Source: Pieris napi
Taxonomy: Eukaryota; Arthropoda; Insecta; Lepidoptera; Pieridae
DNA length: 64,000 nucleotides
Direction of reading: 5' to 3'
NCBI RefSeq assembly: GCF_905475465.1
Contig: NC_062242.1
Coordinates: forward strand, 8,521,501 to 8,585,500
Shown: piece by piece, positions 31,289 to 42,378 of the stretch
How positions within the stretch are numbered: position 1 is the stretch's first letter
Layout of the letters: each line of letters begins with the position of its first letter
Program-made: the position numbers and the translations under genes
Notes under the pieces: model-generated
What the model saw: the letters and a program-made list of their open reading frames with translations, nothing else
Told to the model about the DNA's origin: nothing
The model's database searches: none

Positions 31289-32693
31289 AAGGTTACAGTA
31301 ATTCGCACTTGGCTGAATATTGGTAGGATTGCTCAATACACTATTATAAAGGAAATGTGAAAAGTCCTCATCGATCCGGCACGTGCAAAAAAATTTACTC
31401 CGGGTCAAAGATCACAAAAATGGGTTTTTCGCGATTTTCAGCAAAATGGTAAGTTTTATCATAAAATTAGTTTAGACAAAAATTGTAGATCAGATAACTA
31501 TCTATAAAAAATGTCCAAATACTTTTTTCCTAAGAGCCACCGTTTTTGAGATATAACGATTCAAAAAGTTGAAAGGGTTGTAATCGTCATAATATGCACA
31601 CGTTTCCGTAGTGTACTTAGCGCTTTTTTTTTAATGTGGTTTCCCCGGTAGGCCTATTCCACTGATCTTTTATGATTCTGTTTAATTTGAAATTATTGAA
31701 TAACTGTAGATATTGACAAGGGTTGAAAATGATGAAAGGGGTGTAAATTACAAAAAATAAGAAAATTTATCCGTCTGAATCTAAATCATCATTAACTTCT
31801 GCTTTCTCTTGTTCTTGTTCTTCTTCTTTTCCTTCTCCTTCTTCTCCTTCTTCTCCTTTTTCTTCTTCTTTATCTTCTTCATTCTGGGTGTTAATAAATT
31901 GTCCCAATAATGACACATCGCATGTCTCTTCCTCAACATCAAATGAATCTTCAATTGTTGGCAATTCAACATTGGAGCATGACCGGCCTTGACAGTTAGT
32001 ACATGCTACAGAACAAACAGTCCAACTTTTTTTGCAACCACATTTAGCACTACATCCCTTTTTACAGTTGCAAAAAATGGTGTTTAGTAGTTTTTCTGGT
32101 GCAGGTGGAAGTAAAGTCTGAACTGGCTCTAATGAATTGTCGACCAACTTCCAACCCCAGTCTTTTCCAACAGCACGAAATAGGTTAGAAAAAATAGGTT
32201 ACAATAAACACGTGTTTTCACTCCAGAGCGATGTTGCTGAAGGTTACACTGGCGTAGAAAATAAAGGACTGGGTTTTTTTTACCCGAAATTTTCATATTT
32301 TATATGTGTAAGTCACAGACCGATAGAACGATATTTTTGCTTGTATTACGGCTTCAGTGATATATATACGTGGTGTACTTATACATATTATGACGATTAC
32401 AACTCTTTTAACTGATTTGAATCGTGATATCTCAAAAACGGTGGCTCTTAGGAAAAAAAGTATTTAGAAATTTTTTATAGATAATTATCTGATCTACAAT
32501 TTTTGTCGAAACTAATTTTATGATAAAACTTACCATTTTGCTGAAAATCGCGAAAAACCCATTTTTGTGATCTTTAAACCGGAGTAATTTTTTTTGCACG
32601 TGCCGGATCGATGAGGACTTTTCACATTTCCTTTATAATAGTGTATTGAGCAATCCTACCAATATTCAGCCAAGTGCGAATTATTGTAACCTT
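31289..32693. mobile_element. 1.4-kb DNA element with ~310-bp terminal inverted repeats
   Basis: The left arm begins AAGGTTACAGTAATTCGCAC and the right arm is its inverse (ending GTAACCTT). Arms of about 310-315 bp (31289-31605 and 32377-32693) match at roughly nine bases in ten by eye. The middle holds the Cys-rich ORF remnant at 31767-32147 (minus). No clear target duplication. Superfamily unknown. Confidence 0.7.
31767..32147 (-). pseudogene. Cys-rich (CXC-like) C-terminal ORF remnant in the long-TIR element
   Basis: 126 codons. Residues about 23-57 have a dense Cys array (CNCKKGCSAKCGCKK ... CTNCQGRSC) like a CXC/tesmin zinc cluster. An acidic Glu/Gly low-complexity tail follows. Upstream in frame the sequence continues as DWGWKLVDNSLEP without an ATG, until a stop near 32200. 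I associate this 'W.LVDNSL.P ... Cys cluster' ending with multicopy, transposon-linked arthropod ORFs. That link is from memory, and the rest of such a protein is missing. Not a host gene. Confidence 0.45.
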
Positions 32694-32980
32694 ACCCCTA
32701 TTTTTTAGTCTAATTTGATCGGATTATTTAGTTTACCCCGGCTATAATTCGAGTATACTTAGGTATACGTACAAAATTGTATGCGAGAAAGATGTCATAT
32801 AATATTACGAACCTCTTTTAAAATTTCTTTGATTTTATGACAAGAATGAAAACATAACATTAGTGCTTATAGATATAATCTGGTCAACGACTTTATTTAC
32901 ATTTTAATACGGCCATTGAACGTATTGCATAGTGCATTGCAGAGTGTTATCATATTTTGTTGTAATTGCAATTAATTAAT

Positions 32981-34406
32981 ATGACAGAGGAGTGTTCTCG
33001 GCCTAGTCCAGACAATATCGTTGAATTTTTACCGTATCTCTGTTATACAATGCAAGCACCGTTCGGCGTTAAATTAAAAACTCGTATCGTGGGCAAGTTA
33101 AACATATTAAAAATCTAACTTAATAGTGGCATTGCGCAAACTGTTTTTATTAATTTTTTAAATTTCCACAGAAGAATATGTGAGCGTTATTGATAAGGCT
33201 AAAAAAACTAAGAAAGACAAATCCACAATGAATGCTCTTCAGGATCCGGAGCCAGGAGATACGACAGCTTCGGACATGCAAGAGGGCGGCGTGGGGCTAG
33301 TAGCGATGACGGCGCTATACAATGCAAGCGGCCGTCTCGTGGAGCTGCTGGTTAACCGATCACCCGTGCCCACGATGCTAATACGCGTGCTGACGCTCTG
33401 CCTGCCTTTCCAGCCGCATCTCTACCGCCTTACAGTGTGCAATGGGGTTTTTGAAAGTAAGACCCTCGCGGCGATCAGTCAGCTGTTAGTACAATCCCAA
33501 ATCACGGAGCTATACCTGAGCGACTCTCCAGTGCCGGGCCACCGCTTCGGCCAGTTGCTAGCATTAGAAACTCGACTCCAGTGCCTCAGCCTCGATCGCT
33601 GCGGCCTGGACGACGATGACTGCATCGAAATCGCGAGTATGCTGTCTCATCCGAATCCAGCCTCGCAGACCCTGCTCGTCCTTTCTATGGGCTCCAACAA
33701 TATTTACAATCGCGGTGCCGTAGCGCTAGCCGTTATGTTACGCAGCAATCGCAAGTTACGCTACCTGAATCTCTCAGGAAACCAAATTTCGAATACGGGG
33801 GCTGCAGCCATCTTCGGTAGCCTAATGGAGTTTCCCCTGTCCCACACGGATATCGTATCGAAACGTTTGCGAGTACTTCAATATCTTAAATTGCGAAAAG
33901 AAGTCTACGCTAAATGCTACGACGATTTAATCGCAACCGCGAGCGACAGTAAGTCTGAGGCGCGACGAAAGCCAACGACACGACCGAAGTCGGTGCCGAC
34001 TGGGGCATCTCACTCCCCGGACGATATTGCCGCCAAAGCTGACGTCATGACCACCCATCTTATTGGGCCCTTCAACGAGCCGTTTGGCTGCGAGGTCACG
34101 TTTAAAAAAGAGGGCGCCGTGTACTCGTATGGCAACTTGTGCCTGTCCTATCTGAACATGTCATACAATAATTTAAACCATCCGAGCGCGGTAGCGTTAG
34201 CAGAGGCAATACAAGCCCAACAGAGGATCAAGGCGCTGACTGCCACGACAGAGGTGGGGCTCGTACGCGTACAATTAGAAGGCAACCCACTGCCTGCAGA
34301 TACCGATGAGCTGGACACTGTGCAAGCGATGCTTGACCGTGCCATGCTCAGCGGAAGTAAAGGGCGTAAGAGCGAGAAATTTTCAGGTAGGTTGACCAGG
34401 CGTTGA
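32981..34406 (+). CDS. Leucine-rich repeat protein, LRRC71-like, tandem copy 1
   Basis: Two exons: 32981-33092 and 33172-34406, 448 residues. Short N-terminus (NIVEFLPYLCYTMQAPFGV), a Lys-rich linker, then RI-type leucine-rich repeats from about residue 110: LTVCNGVFESKTLAAISQLL, LQCLSLDRCGLDDDDCIEIA, LLVLSMGSNNIYNRGAVALA, LRYLNLSGNQISNTGAAAIF. A basic insertion comes next, then a separated last block (LSYLNMSYNNLNHPSAVALA, VQLEGNPLP). The broken LRR array with a basic insertion resembles LRRC71, a ciliated-tissue or testis protein; that name is inference. The intron is GC-AG: donor G|GCAAGT at 33093. Exon 2 alone is open from 33172, but the paralogue confirms the upstream exon and the ATG at 32981. 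GC content is higher than in copy 2. Confidence 0.85.
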
Positions 34407-34725
34407 AGTCCTTATATAAACCAACTAGAGATAGATGACTACAAAACACTTGCGACAAGAACATAGATAAGGAATGTAATATTATTAGTCAATGCTACAG
34501 AAAATTCAGTTTCTCTTCGCTTTTATGAAACAGAATTTTAAAATAATTATATATTGTATGTGCTTAAAAATATATGTATAGTTTAATGATTTCCTGGGCT
34601 TTTTTTCATAGATAATAGATATAGCTTGTTTCACAAGATTTTAAAAAATCTATGGTGTATCTTTATCCAACCAAAGGATCTTATCCGTACAGCGTTATCT
34701 ACGGTGTGCTTTTTTAGTGTAACAT

Positions 34726-34731
34726 AATAAA
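34726..34731 (+). terminator. Candidate poly(A) signal for LRR copy 1
   Basis: AATAAA 320 nt after the stop and upstream of the retrotransposon insertion at 34888, so the 3' end of the gene should be intact. Confidence 0.45.
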
Positions 34732-34887
34732 ACTTTTCTTAGAATGAGTAGTGACCTACAGGTCCAAATTTCCGCCCTCGCCTCTACAATTGCCACGTCC
34801 TAGATTTTTACAATCCAACAATTTCGTTGCAATTGGACATAAAATAATTTTTGTTATTGATTTTTTATCATAAAATTATACCACCCA

Positions 34888-37800
34888 TAGAACAGACACA
34901 TCGTGTCCTCATAACATAATTAATTAAATATAGTTAAAAGTAGAAATATATCATAAATAGCAATAATAAGGCAATATTAGTGAATTGTCCATCTCTGGAA
35001 GTGATAGGTGCTTTATGGAGTACGGAATATATACAAATAGTTCGACTTTTCAAAACTGATTTTGTGTTGGTGACTATAAATTGTGAACTAAAAAAAAAAC
35101 AAACTTTGTGCAAGTGAACTGAGATCCCAGATTGACAGTTTTTTCTGTCTAATACGTGTTTATTTTGGATCAACGACCGTTATTGTGAGTTGCTTAAATA
35201 TAAAGTATAAGTACTGAAACGTACATTACTGTGAAGAGCATTTATTGCAGTGCAATTTTTACTGAGACATTTTTAAAGAGAGCATTTATTGTTGTGCAAT
35301 TACGGAAATATATTTAATAATAATATAAAGTAACTAATCTAACTAATTGTCAATAGAGGGCAGTGTCCGCAAGATTGTTTTCGTAAATGCGAAAATAAGC
35401 ATACCAGGGTGCAAAATAAATATTACATAGTAAACAAAAAAAAAAAAAACTTCAACCGGTGATACCAACTACCAACCAGTGCTGCTAACTTAGTGTTGCC
35501 AACTAAAAATCGATTTTACACACACGTACTAACGCTAACTCACAGCCATGGAGAAACAGCTGGCACGTCTACTAGAAAAAATAATGGAAATTGACGAGAA
35601 GCTGAATAAAAACAAAAAGGATACTAGGGACGAATTTCGTGAGCAAACAACTGCCCTCACCAAAAGCCTTACCCAAAGTATGGCGTCGACAATAGAAGAA
35701 AAACTGAAACCGTTGGTAGAAGAGAATAAAATACTTAAAAACGACGTGGCAATTATGAAGAATAAGATGCAAAATCTGGAGAGAGAAGTCAGAAAAAATA
35801 ATTTAATACTCCACGGAGTAGAGGAAAACGAAAGCAATAATGCAGAACTCCTACAACTGGTCCTGAAGGTCCTTAACGAGGTGGGTAAAGATTGCGAGTT
35901 GGACAACTTTGATAAATGGGAAATAAGTGAAGCTCGTAGACTTGGCTCTATAGTCGACCAGAAACGCAGGCCTATTCTCATAAAGTTTACTCTAGCATGG
36001 AGAAAAATAGAAATCTTAAAAAACAACAAAAGATTCCCTGCAAACATATACGTGTCTGAAGACTACCCCAAAGAAGTACTGCAGAAGAGAAAAGAATTAA
36101 AGTCCCTACAACAAGAAGAAAGAAAGAAAGGAAATCTGGCTCTCATCCGATATGATCGGCTCATAATAAAGGAAACAAACTCAACCAAGGCAACTGAGAA
36201 AAGGAAGCGCTCACCATCTAAAACACCAACGCAATCTGACTGCTTTGAAGGTACAAGGCAGACGGAGCCAAAGAAAATGATTGTAACCAATGCATTTGAA
36301 AAAATGATACGCCATAGAACAAATTCTATTTCAGAAACATCTAACCAATAACATTTAGTACACAGCGGTCCCCGGAATCAAAACAAAAATAAAACCAAAG
36401 AACAAATACAAACAACCAACAAAATATACCTTTCCCCAAGCCGGACAGCGGTCTCCGTGGGGAAGCGCGACCGCAGCCCTCCAGCTGACCCTCGAGAGAG
36501 ATCTCTGAAACTCACATTGGAGCAAACAAACCGGCCAAAACCCAACCTACCAAATCCAAACCCACCAAAGCCCAACCTACCAAAGTCTAAGCAACGAAGT
36601 CAAATAAACACCAATATTTATATCGGCACGCTCAACGTACTAACACTAAGAACCTGCGATCGACTTATGGAACTAGAAGAGGCGCTCAAGAACATTAAAT
36701 GGAACATTCTAGGCCTTAGCGAAGTCAGAAGACTAGGAACAGAAATCACTGAACATGACGACTACATTCTATATTCTATTGGAGAGACAAAAGGACACTA
36801 CGGAGTAGGCTTCATGGTCAGAAAGGAACTCAAGAACAGCATACTAGAATTCACAGGCATCTCAGAAAGAATAGCAATCCTAAAAATAAAGATAACAGGA
36901 TACAGAGAACACTGTACCTTGATACAAGTGTATGCACCAACAGAACAAGCAGAAGAAGCCACAAAAGACTCATTCTATCATCAACTATCCAAAACAATAG
37001 ATGTAACAGAAAAAAACTTAATAATTATGGGAGACTTCAATGGGAAAATTGGCAAGCAAAGATCAGGAGAAGAAAATATCATCGGCGAATACACCATAGG
37101 AAAGAGAAATAATAACGGAGAACGACTAGTAAATCTGAGTCACGAAAACAACCTGGCTATCCTCAACACATTCTTTAAGAAAAAACCTAGCAAAAAATGG
37201 ACCTGGAAGTCACCAGACGGTAGCTACCATAACGAAATCGATTTCATAACAAGCAATCAACCCAAAGCTTTCAAAGACGTAAAGGTAATCAACCAGTTCA
37301 ACTTCTACACCAACCACCGAATGGTCAGAGCAACCTTACACTCCAAAAACCAGATTAAATCTAGGCAACGCTACAAACAAGTGCTACCTTCTGAGGAATA
37401 CACCCTTACTACCAAATTAGACGCAAACCATCTGCTAGAATCGCCGAACGCAATGCAGGAAAGATACAATAAAGAAATAAACAGAATGTATCAAGCTAAA
37501 AAACCAAAACAACAGACGAAGGAAATATTAAGCACACAGACCAAACAACTAATTTCGGAAAGAAAATAATTATTCAAGAACAAAAAGGATAAAGACATAT
37601 TAAAAGAAATAACAAGGATCAGCAAAGCCCTAAAAGAACTACAACCACCTAAACAATGGATACCAAGACTCAAAAAACAGGACAAAAACTTAGTTACAAA
37701 TAGAAAAACAATACTAGATACTGCAACATCCTTCTTTAAAGAACTGTACTCATGTAACAACAATTCCGAAACATATGCCAACCCTGACCCAGAACACGAA

Positions 37801-39408
37801 GAACCTATCCCACCTGTTTTAGAAAGGGAAGTCGAATATGCAATCCTGACACAGAAAAATGAAAAATCCCCTGGCCCCGACAACATAACAAATGAGACAA
37901 TCAAAATTGCACTTCCGGACACACTAACAACATTAACAAATCTATTCAATGAAATATTGGATACTGAATACATACCTACACAATGGACACAAAGCACAAT
38001 AATCCTAATCCACAAGAAAGGAGACAAAGAAGACCTTAGCAACTATCGTCCTATCAGTCTTATGTCCAACGTGTATAAAGTCTTTGCAAAAATCATTCTC
38101 AACCGCATCACCAAACAACTTGACGAACAACAACCTATCGAGCAAGCCGGATTTCGGTCTGGATTCTCCACAATAGACCACATGCACACCTTGAAGCAAA
38201 TTGTCGAAAAGTGCCAGGAATATGGATATCCCCTGTATCTGGCTTTTGTCGACTACAGCAAAGCTTTCGACTCTTTGGAGCACCCATGCATTTGGAGAGC
38301 GCTAAAAAACCAAGGCATTGAAGGGAAATACATTAGACTCATCGGAAATGTCTACAGCCAGTGCTCGGCCAGGGTGAAGCTGGAGATGCTGGGAGAATCA
38401 TTCCCACTCAAAAAAGGAGTCAGACAGGGAGACCCTCTTTCGCCTAAGCTCTTTACTAGTGTGTTGGAAGAAGTCTTCAGAAACCTACACTGGGAAGATT
38501 GCGGTATAAACATAGATGGAGAAAGGATCAACCATTTGAGATTTGCAGATGACATTGTGCTCATAACTGACAACCCGAGAACACTACAAACTATGATCGA
38601 AGAACTGGCAACCAAAAGCAAAGAAGTGGGTTTAACAATGAACAAATCAAAAACAAAAGCCATGACAAACAGAACACCAGATACTATTATCCTAGAGAAC
38701 GAAAACCTAGAATATGTGACAACCTACATATACTTGGGACAACTCATCTCCATGACAGAACAAGCCCATCAGGAAATAGAGAGAAGAACCTCAAATGCCT
38801 GGAAAAGATTCTGGTCATTAAAACACATCCTAAAGAATAAAGAGTACCCACTTAGGATCAAAAGGAGCATCTTCAACACCTGTATCTTACCTATCCTAAC
38901 GTACGGCTGCGAAACTTGGACCTAAGCAAGTCACAAGTCAAAAGCTTGTGACTTGCCAGAGAAGTATGGAAAGGAGCATACTAGGTTACACACGGAATGA
39001 TAGGAAAAGAGCTGTAGATCTCCGAAGGATCACCAACTGGGAAGATGCAATGACCAGAGCCAAAAGGCTTAAATGGAGATGGACAGGACACCTGCTCAGA
39101 GGCCAGAGAGCAAAATGGTCGAAAAAAGTCACCCAATGGACACCTCGCTACAACACCAAGCGAAAGAGAGGAAGACCATGTGCCCGGTGGGCTAACGACT
39201 TAAAAAAAGCCACTGGTCCTCTGTGGCAAAGACTTGCCAGGGATAGGAAGGAATGGAAACAGTTGGAGTTGGGGCCTTTGTGCCACAAAGGCAAGCTATA
39301 CAAGAGGACAGCTGTGCTTGTTAAACTTTTTTCTTTTTTTGTATACATTTATATTTTGTTCTCTTGTATTAGTTAAAAATAAAGGCTTTGAATCTTGAAT
39401 CTTGAATC
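34888..39408 (+). mobile_element. RTE-like non-LTR retrotransposon, near full-length, recently dead
   Basis: About 4.52 kb flanked by an exact 11-bp duplication TATACCACCCA (34877-34887 and 39409-39419). A 660-bp 5' region precedes the ORF. The 3' end is the short tandem array TTGAATCTTGAATCTTGAATC instead of poly(A), as in RTE-type elements. It lies between the two LRR paralogues in their transcriptional orientation. RTE membership is inferred from endonuclease and RT wording close to lepidopteran 'endonuclease-reverse transcriptase' copies. Confidence 0.85.
35548..39376 (+). pseudogene. Endonuclease-reverse transcriptase ORF, broken
   Basis: One frame holds, in order: a coiled-coil N-terminal part (MEKQLARLLEKIMEIDEKLN..., about 250 residues), a Pro/Lys-rich linker (PNLPNPNPPKPNLPK), an APE-type endonuclease (GTLNVLTLR, LSEVRR, QVYAPTEQA, GDFNGKIG) and a reverse transcriptase (EKSPGPDNITNE, PISLMSNVYKVFAKI, FVDYSKAFDSL, GVRQGDPLSP, LRFADDIVLI). 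It is interrupted by in-frame TAA at 36349 and 37567. A frameshift near TAA 38923 moves the C-terminal part (MERSILGYTRNDRKR..., GRPCARWANDLKK) into the next frame, ending at 39376. The endonuclease His motif reads TNHRMV where family members have SDHRMV, so a catalytic Asp is replaced. FADD of the RT is intact. Confidence 0.85.
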
Positions 39409-39419
39409 TATACCACCCA

Positions 39420-40159
39420 GTTCGAATCCTCCAACCAGTTACTACTGGTCTGTCATGTATAAGTTGATAGGGGGAAGAGGAAGATAGGGGGAAATACATT
39501 TTCAGCAATTGGAGGTGGATTACTGCAGTGGGGGCGGTGAACTATCTGTCTTACTTTAGAATATGGAAGTTTGCTACACCGAATGTAGGTACAATGATAA
39601 ATGAGAGGGGGTTGGGTGTTAAATGTCACCGCACTTTTTTGATGATACTAATTATGTAGGAGTCTCGGGGGACCTTCATTGGAACACCTCCAAGTGATTT
39701 TTGCTGCGGAAACGCGTCTAAGTATTTTTACAAAAATATTTAAAGTTTTGTGTAATGTATTGAAATTTGTAAACAATCCACCATTTTCTACTTTTCTATT
39801 GGTTATAAGAAATGTGATAACAACATCAGAAAACGTTAAAATCTGTTTGATTTCTAATATTTAAAGGTAGCAAAAAAAATATCGGATCCCAAATTTGCTC
39901 CAGCCAGCCTACTCAGCCTGCTGGTAAATCCGCCACTAATACTACACTTCCAATTAGTTACAAAAACAGATATTGGGCTTGATGTTTTCAGGCGCTGACT
40001 CGCAATGTATATTCTCTTTGCGTCTATGTTTTATGGTTTTGGACTTAACATAAATTAAAGTTTTTAATAATGACACTGATTTGTCAATATTTTGCGGATT
40101 TTTGTACCGATTATTAAAACATATTTATAATTTTATTAAAATAATTAAGTTTTGAAGTT
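39420..40159. other. Spacer upstream of LRR copy 2
   Basis: AT-rich sequence without recognisable genes or repeats. It must hold the promoter of the second LRR gene, but no TATA box or initiator is convincing. Confidence 0.4.
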
Positions 40160-41577
40160 ATGAGTGAGGATAACCAATGTACTCCCCTCAATCTCGTTAA
40201 CTTTTTACCTTATGCTTGTTATCAGCTCCAAGCGCCATTCAGTGTTGATGTATCTACTAGAATTCTAGGTAAACGGCTATTTAAATTTTTATCATGAATA
40301 AGTCCGATATTGCGTTTATATATAAAATTTTCCGTCTACTTCTTTCAGAGGATTACGTGAATCAGGGCGATAAGACAAAGAAAACAAAAGCAGAAAAGTC
40401 AACGGCAAACTTAGGGTCGCAAGCGCAAGTATCAACTTCGGAAAAGAAGGAAACCCCTGTACACTTTAGAAGCAGCGGCAACAAAGATACTGTCTTTGTG
40501 ACAGTCGTGTTGAATACACAAGGGCGAGTCATCGAGCTCGAACTGATAAACACTATATTGCCAATATATTTTCTCAAAATTGTCGAGCTGTGTATTCCAT
40601 TCCATCCCCATATTTATAAAATTACGTTGCGATCGTGTCCTGTCAGTGAAAAAACGATCTATGAGCTCTCAAGTATATTATCCAAGTCTCAATTAACTGA
40701 ACTTTGCTTAGATAAATCCCCGCTAGCGCACTGCAACTGCGCCGCAGTTCTTCAACATCAAACTTATTTAAAAAATCTAAGCCTAAACGATTGCGACTTA
40801 ACTGATGAAGACTGTGAGGCCTTAGCTGTCTTCCTCAAGCATCGAAGGCCCCCCTGCCAACTGCAACTACTGTCATTGGCCTTCAACTTAATCAAAGACC
40901 GAGGTGCTGTAGCCCTCGCCAGTATGTTACGCTCTAACCGTCATTTGCGGTATCTTAATCTCGCTGAGAACCAAGTAACAGACACCGGTGCTCTTGCCAT
41001 CTTTAATAGTTTAATACAGTTTCCTCTGACGCAAGATGAAATTCACTATAAACGTTTACATAATTTCGAATACCTAAAGCTATATAGGAATTTGTACGCA
41101 AAATTCTACCAAGAAGCGGTCGCGACTTACAACGTAAAAGTATTGGACGACCGCAGCGGGGGACGCAAGAAAGTTGCAGGACCAGTATCATTGGCGGTTA
41201 ATCAGGCGCCAAACGTGGTCGAAATCATCTCGAAGGCCACCGCAGCCACCCTGAACTCAATAGGCCCCAACAACAATCCCTTCAGTGAAACTCTAAACCA
41301 AGATGGCCAGTTGCACTCCATCGGGAACACAAGTCTTGCTTACATAAACATTTCCCATAACAACATAAGCGTTATAAGTGTGTTAAAGTTAATAGAGGTC
41401 TTGCGCTACCAGGACCACCTTAAAGAGGGTTTAGTGCGCGTAACGTTGGAGGGAAACCCATTCCCCGCCAGCTCGCCCGCTCTAGTGCAGTTGGCAGAAT
41501 TGCAGCTCCGCGCTGTCGCCCGCGTGGGGCTCGCTGGGCTCGGCAAGGCAGACAGGAAGATCACGCGCAAACGATGA
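40160..41577 (+). CDS. Leucine-rich repeat protein, LRRC71-like, tandem copy 2
   Basis: Exons 40160-40268 and 40349-41577, 445 residues. The N-terminal exon (NLVNFLPYACYQLQAPFSV) and intron position and phase (phase 1, before E-D-Y-V) match copy 1, but here the donor is a normal G|GTAAAC. LRR blocks: LTELCLDKSPLAHCNCAAVL, LKNLSLNDCDLTDEDCEALA, LQLLSLAFNLIKDRGAVALA, LRYLNLAENQVTDTGALAIF, LAYINISHNNISVISVLKLI, VTLEGNPFP. The central insertion (YLKLYRNLYAKFYQEAVATY ... GGRKKV) parallels copy 1. The two proteins look about half identical, so the duplication is old and both frames are under constraint. Likely an axoneme or sperm role by analogy with LRRC71; not proven. Confidence 0.87.
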
Positions 41578-41712
41578 CCGACAAGTTCTAGTTTAGATAG
41601 TTTTACGATATTTCAGATAATTGTTAAGTATTTAGATAGTTTACTTTTAATTATTTAGTTTTGTAGGAAATGAAACTGTTACTATAGATAATTTTAAACG
41701 TTTATTGTTCAT

Positions 41713-41718
41713 AATAAA
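41713..41718 (+). terminator. LRR copy 2 poly(A) signal AATAAA
   Basis: 136 nt after the stop, just before the Harbinger-type element at 41753. Confidence 0.65.
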
Positions 41719-41752
41719 GTATAACACACAGATTTATCATTTATATGTTTAA

Positions 41753-42367
41753 TTGCTCGTTCAGACACGGCGGGAACCGCGCGATTTCAAAATCACATGG
41801 AAATCGCGCGGGTCTTATTTGTATGAGTTATTAAGTAATCGTTCAGACATACCCGCGCGGTTTCCGCAACCCAACCGCCAGAAAATAGAATCGCGATACT
41901 CCCTCGCGGTTCTATTACTATGAAGATCTTACTCAGCGTTCATTAGCATTGCGGGCACCGCGCGATTAACACGTCATAACAAGAGCACCGTGAGTTATTT
42001 ATTGATGAAGTGGAGAGTTTTTCTTCTGGTAACACGCTTGCCCTCATATGTGTTTCAGAGCTTGAAATATCTTACCTGATTTGTTCAATGAGTTCATCAA
42101 AAGATTTTATTGACATTCTCAAATAGTCAAAAAAATTTCGCTCAAACATTCTTAAATTGGGATATAGTGTTACTATCCTCTTAAGATCCTCTCTGAATCT
42201 GCGTTTTCTTTATTTTCTGTATCAACCACTGACACGTTAGTTACTCTTCGACTTCCATCTTGAAACTGATCGCTAACTAACCGCCACTGTTTGAACAGTC
42301 GCCATTTTTGCGGTTCCAACCGCACGATCTGACAATCGCGCGGTTCCCGCTGTGTCTGAACGAGCAC
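41753..42367 (-). mobile_element. PIF/Harbinger deletion derivative (615 bp) between convergent genes
   Basis: Ends TTGCTCGTTCAGACACGGCG and its inverse (about 32 bp, few mismatches), flanked by TAA (41750-41752 and 42368-42370). On the minus strand at 42161-42073 a frame reads FFDYLRMSIKSFDELIEQIR, the N-terminal signature of Harbinger transposases, followed by a donor-like GTAAG. It ends 11 nt from the CFAP337 stop codon. Confidence 0.8.
42209..42214 (-). terminator. Likely CFAP337 poly(A) signal, located inside the Harbinger element
   Basis: AATAAA on the minus strand, 165 nt after the CFAP337 stop. The next one (42003-41998) is also inside the element. No host AATAAA lies between the stop and the element. 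Confidence 0.5.
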
Positions 42368-42378
42368 TAATAAGTAGT

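Noticed and set aside
35548..36351. Independent 267-residue coiled-coil host gene
   Set aside because: Same frame as the downstream endonuclease-RT with only one TAA between, and inside the 11-bp duplication; it is the N-terminal part of the retrotransposon ORF.
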